Assembly: GCF_001522545.3 (NCBI RefSeq)
Contig: NC_031770.1
Location: 4,214,281-4,278,280 of the forward strand
Reading direction: 5' to 3'
Source: Parus major
Lineage: Eukaryota; Chordata; Aves; Passeriformes; Paridae
DNA: 64,000 bases
Part shown: positions 1 to 10,600 of the stretch, one piece after another
How positions within the stretch are numbered: the first letter of the stretch is position 1
Layout of the letters: each line of letters begins with the position of its first letter
Program-made: the position numbers and the translations under genes
The notes under the pieces: model-generated
Seen by the model: only the letters and a program-made list of their open reading frames with translations
Database searches by the model: none
What the model was told of the DNA's origin: nothing

Positions 1-960
1 TGACCCAAGGCGTCCCCTGAAGCACCAGCTGCTGCGGCTCTGTGCCACAAGAATCCTGAGATGAGAAGCTGCAGATTCTGCAACCTGAGCACCCAAACTG
101 CCCAGCTCACAGATGTACTCATTACTAACTCAAACATTCACCTTTAAAATCTGCTCTCAGTCACATCCTGCCAAAAATGCTCTCTTCCAAGACTTCATTC
201 TTCTTGTTCCTATGGGCCACTCTTTTCCACATAAGAGCCACCTCCAACCTTTTTAACTGGGTTCTATCCCATCTCTGGGGTCTGTGCCCTCAAATCAGCC
301 TGCTGCTCAAGTAGGTGCTGAACTTTCAACACAAAGATCATCTTCCTGAAGTCATCTATCCAATGTTCAACATTTGTACTAAGAAATTTAAGCACATTCC
401 AAGGACCATGTGAAGTCATAGCCTGAGATGTAGGACACACTTCTAGCCACAGTGCCCTTTAGCTGCAGTCATGTAGCTGCAAATCAGAGAGCACCAGATC
501 ATCCTCCTCAGTTAATTCACTCTTAGTAGCACTATCCATTGTGGAGAGATTTAATTCCATCACAATCTACATTCTCAGAGAAACATATCCCTCCAACAGG
601 AAATTAAGGAAATTCAGGATATTTACTTATCAAAAAACAGTAAAAATCTTAATTTTGGCGTGAAGCATTTCCTTCCTTATCATAGCAGAAGATTTAAGAA
701 CATACGTGATTTTCAGCACATGCACAGTCCTCATGACACGATGCTTAAATCACTACACTTGCTTAAATGTACTTATGAATTAATATCAGGATAAAAATTC
801 ATTCTGAGTGGAAATTCGGCAGAGACAATTGTTGAGGGTTAGGATTTTTCCTTTTCTTTCTTTCTCCCATAGAATTTTGTCCCATCTGTTGCTAAGAGAT
901 GATAACGACTGGGACTTAAGAGCGACATAGGAAATGGCCAAGGTGTGGAAAGGGTGCAGA
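1..960. other. AT-rich noncoding sequence, no gene seen
   Basis: This stretch is unique AT-rich sequence. No repeat family, RNA gene or convincing coding frame was recognised. If the minus-strand donors at 974/975 or 1149/1150 are used, this would be the 5' part of the first intron of a transcript leaving the window on the left. That placement is inference only. Confidence 0.5.
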
Positions 961-974
961 TGGCTCTCTCTTAC

Positions 975-1150
975 CTGAGGGGTTTTCTCTTTGGAACAGC
1001 AGAGATACCCGAGATTTTGGCCGGGTGGTGAGGGGCTGGGCTCGGCTCCTCTCGCTGTCGGCATCAGAGAGAATGGTCGAGCTGTTTCTTACTGTGGGGA
1101 GAATTCACAGCCACTGCCGGAGCCCAGCCCTGTCCCGCTTCTTCCTTACC
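975..1150 (-). other. Possible 5' exon end(s) of a leftward transcript
   Basis: Two near-consensus splice donors lie on the minus strand at the left edge of the CpG island. One reads CAG|GTAAGA with the exon ending at 975. The other reads CAGG|GTAAGG with the exon ending at 1150. A minus-strand acceptor-like site (CTCCCCACAG, exon from 1091) would give an alternative internal exon of 117 nt. An ATG at 1064 opens a frame of 30 codons that reaches the 975 donor in phase 0, beginning MPTARGAEPS. Its start context is poor and an in-frame TAA lies a few codons upstream. I do not recognise the peptide, so untranslated leader or lncRNA is as likely as coding. Seen: the donor motifs and their position beside the island. 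Inferred: that they are used. Confidence 0.35.
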
Positions 1151-1549
1151 CTGAGTGAGGCTCTGCTCGTAGGAGTGGCCGATGCACTGGGCCACTATTA
1201 ACACCTGGCCTCATGGAAAGGACCCTAACCATCTGCTCAGGTGCCTCAGGGCAAAACCCAGGGCCCTCAGAGCCCTCCCCTCCCAGGGAGCCTCTCCCGG
1301 GCCTGTTCGGGAGCCGGGCTGCTGCTGCCCAGCCCCGCCGCTTCTCCGCCACCGCTCAGGGTTTTTGGCTACACCGTAACCTCAGCCCCCCTGCCTGCCG
1401 GGATACCCCCAGCGCTCCCGCTAAGGGTGCAGAGTTTCTGCTACATTTCCACTGCTCCTCTGGGCTCTGCCCGCCGCCGCCATTCCAGCCGCTCCCTTCG
1501 CCCTCCAGCCCGCCCGCCATGGCCGCCTGAGGGAGCCGAGCTGGCGGCA

Positions 1550-1565
1550 CAGCGCCCCCTGGCGG
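1550..1565 (-). promoter_or_regulatory. CTCF-type binding motif
   Basis: The minus strand reads CCGCCAGGGGGCGC (1565 down to 1552) followed by TG. This fits the vertebrate CTCF core CCASYAGRKGGCRS at 13 of 14 positions. CTCF binds this motif in insulators and at loop anchors, and the motif strand sets loop direction. Its place inside a CpG island promoter is common for CTCF. A similar but one-base-shorter copy lies at 1608-1622. Occupancy cannot be judged from sequence. Confidence 0.6.
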
Positions 1566-1607
1566 CGCGGGGAACCATCGCCCCCGCCCCGCCCGGCCGG
1601 GAGCCGG

Positions 1608-1622
1608 CAGCGCCCCTGGCGG
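1608..1622 (-). promoter_or_regulatory. Diverged second CTCF-like motif
   Basis: This is a near copy of the 1550-1565 block, with the same cagcgccc and tggcgg halves but one fewer C between them. Both copies are followed, after different short spacers, by a gaac. The missing base breaks the spacing of the CTCF core, so binding here should be weaker if it occurs at all. It may be a local duplication inside the island. Confidence 0.3.
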
Positions 1623-1740
1623 CTGCGAGCGGAACTGCAGCGAGGGGAAAGCGGCCGCGGGCGGGAGCGGCGGGGCTGGGGCTCCGCTCTGCCTGGGGCT
1701 GCTGCCCCTGCGCTCTGCTCGCCTTGGATACGTGCTAGGA

Positions 1741-3040
1741 GAGAACTGGCATTGCTCTTCCCGAACCTCTGCCTCACAGCCCCCTGCATTTCGGAGTTAG
1801 AATAATTCCGAGGGAAGGGAGACACATTTCCCATTCCAAGGGAGGTTCCTGCCTTCCCTGGCAGACACATCTTTCAAACCAAGACAACAATACAAACCTG
1901 GAAACCAATTTCTGAATATATTTTGAAAAAATTCAGCTATATTTGACTTTTCCAGAACATACAAAGATTTAGTTAAGAGATTTCAAGCTTTTTCTGCTCT
2001 TGGTTCTCCTGTATTTCAAATAAGCTTTGTTTTCCCAAACCAGAATTTGTTCAGTGATTAATTGAATACTAAGGGTTTTCCGAGTTTGAAAAAAAGCTAT
2101 AAAAATAAGCAAACAAACAGATCACCCTTATAGCATCTCTGGGCTTTTGGTGAAACCAAAGCAGGCTGTGATGGAAATTCTGTCAGTCCTGACTCATTAT
2201 ATATCCACTTATTTGTTTGTCAGGACAAATTCACAGTCCGGAGCACCACTGGAGTTGCTCCAAACAGGAATCACCAAACTTGAGAGAAGGCTTGGCTCAG
2301 CAGTGTGAGGGGCAAGAGGCATGGGACTAAAGGCAGGAAAACTGCAGGAGAGCACATCCCAGCTGAGATCCCCACTTATCTGACACGATCTTTCCTTGGG
2401 TGATACGTTCACTTCTGTTGGCTGCCTCTGCCATTGGTTGAACTCTTGTTCATCAGGGTTTAACTGAACTCATTAAACTTGAGGAGACATTTGAGAGCAA
2501 TGTAATTGATTCTGAAGGAATCACCATCCGTGGTGGAAAAGCTGAAGGCAGAAAGCAACTCCCCTTGGACACAGCTCGGAGAACAGGCTGAGTCGGCAAT
2601 TCTCCTGTGCTCTAAAGACTTCCCCTACCTTCAGGCACTAATTTGTCTGAGGACTTTTGTAAGGCTTTTGCTAAAGAGAACCAGAAAGGCTATGAAAATG
2701 TGCTTTACTGGTAACACTTTCCATCTGTTCCCTGGGAGGCAATGGGCAGGGAATGGTGTGTTTGGAAACACCCCAAACGAAAGCGCTGGGGCTGTCAGGT
2801 CTGCCCAGGGTTTTTAAAAGTGAAGCTGTCAGTGACTTCACTGAGGGGGCAAAATTTAAACTCCTATCCCTCAGAAAATGTGATTTCCTTGCTTTTTATC
2901 TTACACTTGGCTTTCAGGGCTTCAAGCAAGAGTTTTCAGAGAAGATGTCTATGACAAATGAATAAGCAATGCTGTAGGTGCAATATTCCTACCTGTTCCT
3001 CAGAGGAGCATCATGGTACAGTGCTGGATGCAAGAATTGC
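1741..3040. other. Noncoding sequence, nothing recognised
   Basis: Base composition falls back to AT-rich immediately to the right of the island. The stretch contains short unrelated open frames only. No repeat, RNA gene or strong splice pair was recognised. Confidence 0.5.
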
Positions 3041-3176
3041 TTTGGGTTGGTGGCTTTTTGGTGGGTTGTTTCAGAGTTTGATTGGTTGGTTGCTGTGAGG
3101 GTTTTGTTTTGATTTTGTTTGTTTGGGGTTTTTTGTTTGTTTGGGGTTTTTTGGTGTTGTTTTTATTTATTTATTC
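3041..3176. repeat. G/T-rich low-complexity tract with 18-bp direct repeat
   Basis: The top strand is almost only G and T over about 125 bases. It includes two exact adjacent 18-bp copies (3117-3134 and 3135-3152) of a GTTTGTTTGGGG-T6 unit. It ends in an ATTT microsatellite-like run (about 3162-3175). An A/C-rich tract of roughly complementary composition follows at 3265-3364. Confidence 0.75.
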
Positions 3177-3264
3177 ATTTCAGTGATACACCAGTCTCTC
3201 CTCTCATTCACAGCACCATCTGCATGGAATAACTTTTAAAATCAGCCAGATCATCATCTTGGGG

Positions 3265-3364
3265 GAAAAAAAAGGCCAAACTCACAAAATAAACAAAAAT
3301 ATAGCATTTAAGAAAAACCAATCCCAGCCAACCAAGAAAAAAAAACACCACCAAACAAAACAAT
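3265..3364. repeat. A/C-rich low-complexity tract
   Basis: The tract is made of A-runs with scattered C (for example AACACCACCAAACAAAACAA near the right end). Its composition is the complement of the G/T-rich tract about 100 bp to the left, so the two could pair imperfectly in single-stranded nucleic acid. Confidence 0.6.
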
Positions 3365-6300
3365 GTCAATGGCACTCTTCATTTTAGCATGGATATGTCA
3401 TTCCATTTCTATTTTTATCCTGTTAGAGCTGATCAAACTTTTGTAAATTTTGAAATTTTACCTTATTTTTAGATTCCGGCAATCAAGGACTGCTTCCAAA
3501 AGATCTTCAGGGAAAATAAAAGCACTCAGTAGCAATAACTCATGGAGCTGAGACTTCATTCCAGAAGCAGGAAAGTTAAGGACAACAGAGGTATTCCTGT
3601 AGTTCCTATACTTAACAGAAGTATTTTGCTCAGATTAATCTGTGTTTTATTGGCTATGTAACCTTATTTTTATTCCCTATTACACTTTTTCCCAAAGTTT
3701 AAAAATATATTTATTATTGTAAATCTTCAGCCACTATCAAATATCCACAGCAAAGAAATGAGACCATTAGTTCCATTTCAGTTCTCTGTTCCAAATTCAC
3801 AAGTTTTTATCTTAACTGGCTGACTATTCAAGCCACATTCTTAACCTTTGCTGACAACAAATGAGCCAAATCATATGGCATATACCTAAGGAGCTGTTCA
3901 AAAGAAAACTAACATACACAGTCTTACACCCAAAAGGTAAGGAAGTGCAGAAAGTCAAAGCTACACCACATCTTGCAGTAGCTGTACCTTAAACTAAAGC
4001 CATTTATAATGCCAAACTATGCTTGAAACATATGTCTCAGAAATATATTCAGTTTCTATATCATAATATTTTAGCCAGTCTTTACCAGACAGAAACCATG
4101 GGAGGAACTAGCTTGAACTAAGCAATGTTTTTACTAGGAGCCAGCCCTCCGGCAAGGTGAAGATATAACACCGTGTTTCGCAAAGTTAATTCAGTTTGAT
4201 GCTCAATACAGACAAGATTTTCTTTTCTGCTCGGGGAGATTGGCACAGCATGAGCCACTGGTTCTGTTTTCAACTTGTAGTTGAAACACTGAAGGTCTTT
4301 AATGCAGCAATGAAGAACAAATCACAAAGGAAAAGCAGTTGACCTTGGAGAGATTTAGAGAAAAGAAACTTGAAGTGGTCTGTGCTAATAGCCAGGATTG
4401 GCAAGAATCTGAGTCCACAAAATATTTGCTTAAAAGTGGTTTGGGTTGAATTTATTTTTTTTCCTTGATTTGTAAAATCAGTGAGTGAAAGGAACAGCAG
4501 ACTAGAGAAGACAATGTCCTGCAAACCTCAAACAGCCAAGTATGGACTCAAATCGAAGAGAATCCTCAAAAATTTATCACATATCCTCCAAGAAATAGAA
4601 GCCCTCTGGCATTATGGGGAAAATTCCAAGGCTTTCAGTACAAACTCCCACAAACCCATGCAAAAGACAGACTGGGAAGTTTGCTTAAGAACAGAAGGAA
4701 TATTAGCATATATGTGTCAGTCACCTATCATCCCACCTTCAGCTGCAGCCAATCTCTCATGCTTCAAGGAGAAGGGAAAGAACCCCAACCCATCCACAAA
4801 TGAACCAACAAATGAATTGTGATCAACAGCAGCAAAAACAATAAACCATGTTGTTCATACTAAGGGAAAATAAATCCTCCCTGGTTCCTGTGAGCTTCCT
4901 TTACTTTCTTATGTTCTGACATCCCCAGCCACCAGGTAAGTACAAACAGCAGCTAGTGCAGGCTGGAGCAGTGGAAGAGCCAGGGAAAGTCAGGGATCGT
5001 GTTCCTTTGAGATTCACACCTGCATAGAGAAGTAATTACAGTGAGCACAGGCTCCGAATCATTATGTACCATGGACACCCTTGCAATGAATTCACTGCAG
5101 TGTCTCCTGAAGAGCACTTGCTTTGGGAATATTTACAGCACAAGAAAGTGGACCAGCACAGATCTGTGATTGGTCTATGTGAGGATTTCCATGAAAGAAA
5201 ACTTAGGGGTTTACTACATTTCCTGTGGAAGATTCCCAGTTCCTAGAACTGGCTGGTTGTTGCTTACAAGTAGTAAGCTAGTACTTAGCTCTGGTTACAC
5301 AGGGCAGTCCGGCTTGAGGACAGCCAGGCTTCTCCAGGTCAGTCATCCCCCTCATTTACACCTTCTGAATGGCTGGTCTCAGCTTTTATTTCAAACCTCT
5401 ACTTTTCCTCTCTCTCTGTGCAGTCACCAGGCCACTTTGAACTTTGGAATCAGACCGAGTACATTAGGTAATCCACAGATACAAAATTCAAGCCAATTTC
5501 TCCCACCCCGGTTATCCCCCTTCACTTTTCCTAGAATTTTTCTACTCCCTTTCTCCTCATAGCCCTTCTGGCTCCCCCCATTTGCTTTCAGGCCTATGAG
5601 GGAGGAAGGGGAGATGGCAAACCAGAGGGGTAGGGTCAGCAAAGCTGGGCTCAGCCTTGGCAATTTGCTGCTGTGTGAACTTGTTGCTATTCCCTTGCTG
5701 CCGAACTTGGAGCTCACAAGGCTGCACAGTGCCATTGTCCCCCTGCCAATGCTCTTTCCCCACCAGGCCAGTCCTCATTAATGAAGCCCAGCTGGGCTCC
5801 ACTGACCTTGAAGCAGGTACCCCAGGGCTGGCAGCAGCTCCTCGTTAGACATCAGCCTCGCTCAGCCCACTGGAGGGTGAAGGCAGCCACCGAGGGCTGG
5901 CAGGGCCAGCATGTACAGGCTGCTAGGGCAAGGAAAAGTCAGCAGAGGCGGGTGGCATTTCCCCCATGTCACATTCCTTATCCTGTTTCCCCCAAACATT
6001 TGGATGTGACACAGAAAAGGAGCTACAGGCACCTGCAGCAGATGATTCAGCTTCAATAGAGGAAGCTTATATGGTAGTGAAGGAAACTAATCACGGTGGC
6101 TCTAGGAAAACAAATAAGTGCTGAACAGGTGCCAGCAGTGACTTGGCACTTCCAGTCAACCTCGCAGTTCATTTCCAGTGCAAGCTGGGAGGTGAATACA
6201 AGAAAGATTTTCCTGTTCTACATGTGTCACCCTGCAGAGATCTTGGAAATGACAAAGTAGAGAAGAAAGGAAGCAGCTGAAGCAGCTCAGAGTGAGGGGA

Positions 6301-6500
6301 TGAGAGTGTTACCCTTTGGGATCTTGCAAGGACAGCATACCCAGATCCACATCTCTGGACACCATAACCTGTATCATTCCCAGCTCCATGTGCAACACCA
6401 GCTGCAGAGGGAGGTGAACAGGGAGCAGGTGGTTACTTTGGGTACCCCAAAACATCCCCACTGACCATGGGGAGCCCTGAAACCACAACCTTCTTCAAAA
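3365..6500. other. Noncoding sequence, no recognised gene
   Basis: This is unique sequence with several short open frames on both strands and none of recognisable family. The longest plus-strand frame here (4481-4822, 113 codons) has a plain, lysine- and asparagine-rich composition. I can assign it no domain. A perfect donor (CAG|GTAAGT at 4935/4936) sits only 7 nt after an acceptor-like CCCCAG, as noted in the findings. Confidence 0.45.
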
Positions 6501-6540
6501 GTTAATGACAAGTTAGTTAATGACAAGTTAGTTAATAATG
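6501..6540. repeat. 15-bp tandem repeat, about 2.7 copies
   Basis: GTTAATGACAAGTTA occurs at 6501-6515 and exactly again at 6516-6530. A partial third copy begins at 6531. It is a short minisatellite-like expansion, and perfect identity suggests it is recent. Confidence 0.85.
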
Positions 6541-7005
6541 CTCCGGAGGTTTGCAGTGGGGAAAGCTACACAAATGGTGGCAAGTCCAAGGTTTACCAGC
6601 AGAGCAGTATCATGAACAAGTCTGAAGAGGGCTGCTGGGTTAAAATCACATAACTCTGAAATAAAGAAAATAAAAGCAAAAAGATGAGCTGCACTAATGA
6701 CCATAGATCTGAAATACAAATTGCAACAGGCTACTACTGTTTATAATGTTGACCTTGCTTTTTTTTTTTTTTAATAAATCCACTGTGAAGGACAGACATG
6801 CCACCTACTGCCTCATCCACCAGACTAAGGACTGAAGCTATTTTTGGCATTCGTTATGGTCCAGGTGGCCCATCTGGCCTGATTCACTCGGCCAGTTTTC
6901 CTTTCCATCTGGGAATTTTGACCCTCGTGCTTTCCAACTAATTGTATCACATTATCTCCTTTTTGTTCCCCACTTCCCTCGCTGCAAAAGGTTGCAAAAA
7001 TCTCA
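6541..7005. other. Noncoding sequence with a T14 run
   Basis: This is AT-rich sequence containing a T14 homopolymer at 6759-6772. That run is not followed by any recognisable retroposed sequence. Nothing else was recognised. Confidence 0.5.
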
Positions 7006-7009
7006 TGCG

Positions 7010-7165
7010 CTGTGTTAGAAAGTCTCAATTAACCTCTAACCTCGCTTCAGTGCATGCGGCTTGGGTTACTTCTCACACCCAACCGTGGGCCCATTAACAC
7101 GTTGTCGTAAAACAAAAACTGTTTTGACGGGCTGTAATTGCTGCTAAGTGATGCCGAACAAAGGC
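7010..7165. promoter_or_regulatory. Candidate conserved noncoding element
   Basis: The block keeps several CpGs in otherwise AT-rich DNA and contains ATTA-type homeodomain cores (for example CCATTAACACG and CTGTAATTGC). It has no repeat signature and no usable coding frame. This texture is typical of vertebrate conserved enhancers. The call is inference from texture only, and an alignment is needed to support it. Confidence 0.25.
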
Positions 7166-7270
7166 GCTCTTGTCCCGGGGCGGCCGGGGCTGAGCCCCGC
7201 TCCCAGCCCCGCTCCCCGGCCCGGGCTCAGCCCCCCCGGATCTCTTTAAGCGCCTGAACCAAGGCGCTCC
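7157..7270. other. GC-rich hairpin flanked by short direct repeats
   Basis: The perfect inverted repeat GGGGCTGAGCCC (7186-7197) and GGGCTCAGCCCC (7223-7234) can form a 12-bp stem with a 25-nt loop. Flanking it, AAGGCGCTC occurs at 7161-7169 and again at 7261-7269, exactly 100 bp apart and within partly matching surroundings. The block is CpG-rich but far smaller than the island at 1.1-1.7 kb. Confidence 0.6.
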
Positions 7271-7374
7271 CCACCGCTATGAGCTGATGAAGGGGCCGCA
7301 GGACACCCCGCAAACCCGGCACTGCCCTCGCAAGACCCGCAGGAAGATTTAGGCAGGTGGGTTTTACCCCCTTC

Positions 7375-7650
7375 CTCCTCCTGCAGCAAATATAATTAGT
7401 TTATGTTAGCTGGAAAAGGTCGGGGGTGACCGAAGGGCAGGGCCCTTTTTGTTTTTAGGCAAGATAGTGGAATAATTGCTTGACGCTCAGATCTGCAGGT
7501 GCTTTATGAAGCTCATTTGGTGCTGGCAGCCCGCAGTGAAAGCTGATTTCCCTGGAAAACGCCGGATTCCATGTGACAGGGTTTATTTGCTGTGGCAGGA
7601 GTGATTGTCCATTCATGCCATTCATCATTACGGTACCTGTTACAGTCAAC
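7375..7650. promoter_or_regulatory. Candidate conserved noncoding element
   Basis: This block runs from an ATATAATTAG homeodomain-like core through a GGTCGGGGGTGACC near-palindrome to a CpG-retaining unique stretch (for example AACGCCGGATTCC). No repeat or recognised coding family is present. The texture suggests a conserved regulatory element, but conservation itself was not tested. Confidence 0.25.
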
Positions 7651-10600
7651 ACTTCCTGGAGCCGCCAGTCCTTTTAACACTTGCTGTCCTTCCCGAGGCT
7701 GGGTATCGGCAGGACCGAGCCTCCACATGCAATTCCCAAGAGGACACAAGGATGCCATGGGGGATTGTGACTTCCAGCTCTTCTGCTGTCCCACCAGGAC
7801 ACCAAGGAAGCCCTCACGAACAGCGACAGAGCCCCAGGGTGTCCTGCAGGCACTGACGGTCTGAAACAACCCCTGGCCAGCCCGACTGTGTCTCCAGGCA
7901 CCCTGTGACAAGTTCCCTGCATGAAGCAGGTATTTCGGGCCCAGGCCACCTCTCAGTCAAGCCTCAGGAATGGCAGTGTCCATTCTGCCAGGTGTGTTCA
8001 CCCAAGAGAGCTCTAAGTACACACAGTTTGTCAAACATGCCGTGATAAAAACCCTTATGCCAAGGGAAAAACGTGGACCAAACATTCCAGAGAGCTCCTT
8101 CAGGCTGAAGGGAGGATCTTGCTGGAAATTTGTTTCTTATGCCCATTCAAACTCAAGTTTCAATGAAACTATCCAGAAGATAGAAGTGACACCCTTCAGC
8201 GCTCCCTGCACTGATCTCAAAAGTTATTTTCTATTTTCAATTATGTGCAGTTCTTGCATGTGGAGCCTCCCTGACAGGCAGCCTGGCAGTGTCCTGTCCT
8301 TAATGCAGAAACTTCCTCCTGCTATTCAACCTGATTTTCTGGATGCAATTTAGTCTCATCACTAATTGTCCTACCTGCTACAAGAACAGAATTATCCCTC
8401 CTTCCTCTGCAGAAGCCTGTGCACAATGAAGATCTCTGTTACACAGTAGAAAATCCTCGTTACACAACTACATCAATATCCAGAGCATAACCAGAAAACT
8501 TCTTGTCCTTTGTGCAAACCAGCAACAGTCAAGTCCCTGTTTGTAATAAAATAAAAATCACACCATCTTTTTTAATTCCAAACATCCTCCCATTCCTTCA
8601 AGTGTCTGGTGGGCTGTTATCTTTGTTTCTTGTTGTAAATAACAGCTAAACAGCTTCTAGCATTAGCATTTCAAAGCAGTCTGCACTTGGAATCACACCA
8701 AAATAGCAATTCCAGATACTCTGGAATAGCAGTTTTGGTTAATTTCCAGGCACAGACAAGCCTTAAGATTTCACCTCCTGATGTTGCCTGCAAGGGGTTG
8801 CTGACCCTAAATCTCAGCACTAACCTCCAGTGCCTGGAGGTACCACCTGGCCTCTAGGAAATCAAACTCTCTCACAGCCAACAATTACAGCTCAGACATT
8901 TCCACATCAGTATTTCTGGCCTACTGCACTCATTACTGGTTTATATCTTATTTAGCTATTTATCTCCTGGCTGAGGAACAATGTTTCTAGAACATTATCT
9001 GAGCCCTGATTAATAATGCACAGATATTACCTAACCAGTGTCAGCTGGCACTTCTCCATGGATCTGCACAGAACTGCTTTAATTTCTATCAGGTGAGGAT
9101 CTGGCTTGCTTAAGAGTGTGTTAACAGAAGACAAAGCCCAAATGTGTTTTATCTCCAGTGATAAATGTTGCATTACACAGTGCATGTAGGATATACCTTC
9201 TCAGAAATGTGATCTTGGCCGAAGCATGTACTGGGCACAATAGCTGGAAAATGTAGATATTTTCAAGTAGGAGTGGTTAGAAATTGCCAAGAGCTGTCAG
9301 TTGAAGCCTGAATTTAGGCAATTTGTTATTGCCTAAGTAGCAAGTGGTCAGATCTATCAGGACAGTTTAAAGAGACAAAAATCAGGTCTCTGGCCTATTT
9401 TTGCAGACAAGGAAGGAAGGAAGGGAGGCATTCACAGGTGAAAGCTGGGAACCTCAGAGCAACCCAGAGCAAAGATAAAGTGCTGGCTAAAGACAGACAT
9501 AAAAGTCAGAATCCAACATTTCTCTGCCTGTTTTGGAAAGCTAGTATGTATCCAGGGAAGCATATGATCCAAAACAGAGGATCTGAAGAAACTGAAAGCA
9601 AAATAAACGGAAGGTGTGCAGCCTGTCCATTTTCTGAATCAGTCAGTGAAGTTTAGCACCCGAAGTCACACCTACATCCCCTCCTAGGTCTCACTTGGTG
9701 GCCATTGCAGGGTGCTTTCCATCAGGATTTCTCTCACGAGCTCTGAAGCCTGCCAGAGGAATGAGTACAAGCACACTCTTCCTCCTCCCACAGGTCAGGG
9801 TTTGTACCTGCAATCCCAGAAGAAATCAGCCCCTGCAATCAGGACAGGTGAGTTCTCCTCATGGCACTGCTGGGTAACCCTTTTCTGTCTGTTCTTTCTT
9901 TTTGTATTGAAAAGTTCTCCAAAGAGACAGATGATGCACATTTCTCTTTCAGGAGATCCATGTTATAGGTAGCTCTGCCATTAGACACTGCAATTTGTAT
10001 AAACAGTGCAGAAAAATGATTCATTAAATGCATTTTTAGTCTGCAAGGAAGCACTTTGAGGAAGTTTTTCCCAGGGCCAGCACTTCAATAGAAGAGAAAA
10101 GGAAAGATCAGTGTTTGACTGTCATATCCCAGCTTTTGGCCTGTATAGCTGCAAAATGTTCCTCTGCCCCTTTCACCCATGATTCACCAGCATATTCCAC
10201 TAAACTGCTGGAGCAAAGCCTATAATTAGGTTATTATCTTTGAGAGAGGAGTCTAATTGTAGGACAACAAATGCCAAGCACATGAAAGATTACTTGTGTC
10301 TTACAAACAGATGACGATACCTTCCAACACATGCTCCTTTCCGTGTGTGGAAGACTTGGGTGCCAGTTTCAGACAGGACTGGATCACTGACAGCTACTCA
10401 AAAAGACATCTGGAAGTGGATGATCTCATGTGGTGAAAAGGGACAATAAATTAACTACACGAACAAAATCATTTTCCCGGCAGCAAGGAAAGAAAAAAGA
10501 AAAATAATTCAACTGTATGCAAGTGGACTTCCAGTCCAGAGGTAGAAATATGGGAATCAATAGCAGAGGCAGGAGGACAACTGCCATACAAAGGATGTGG

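Larger units (their letters stand above)
1100..1740. promoter_or_regulatory. CpG island, probable promoter
   Basis: This is the only long GC-rich, CpG-dense block in an otherwise CpG-depleted window, and it is densest from about 1465 to 1735. It carries a tandem GC box (CCCCGCCCCGCCC, within 1581-1596), a YY1-type GCCGCCATT at 1476-1484, and a CTCF-like core at 1552-1565. There is no TATA box in a sensible place, which is usual for island promoters. Splice donors to the left on the minus strand favour leftward transcription. I saw no comparable donor just to the right on the plus strand, though a bidirectional promoter is possible. Open frames inside the island on both strands are as expected for GC-rich DNA with few stop codons and are not called as genes. 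Confidence 0.7.

Noticed and set aside
1241..1870. Long overlapping open frames on both strands in the CpG island
   Set aside because: GC-rich DNA is poor in stop codons. The frames overlap on opposite strands, are rich in Pro/Ala/Arg/Gly, and match no known protein. Some begin with GTG and not ATG.
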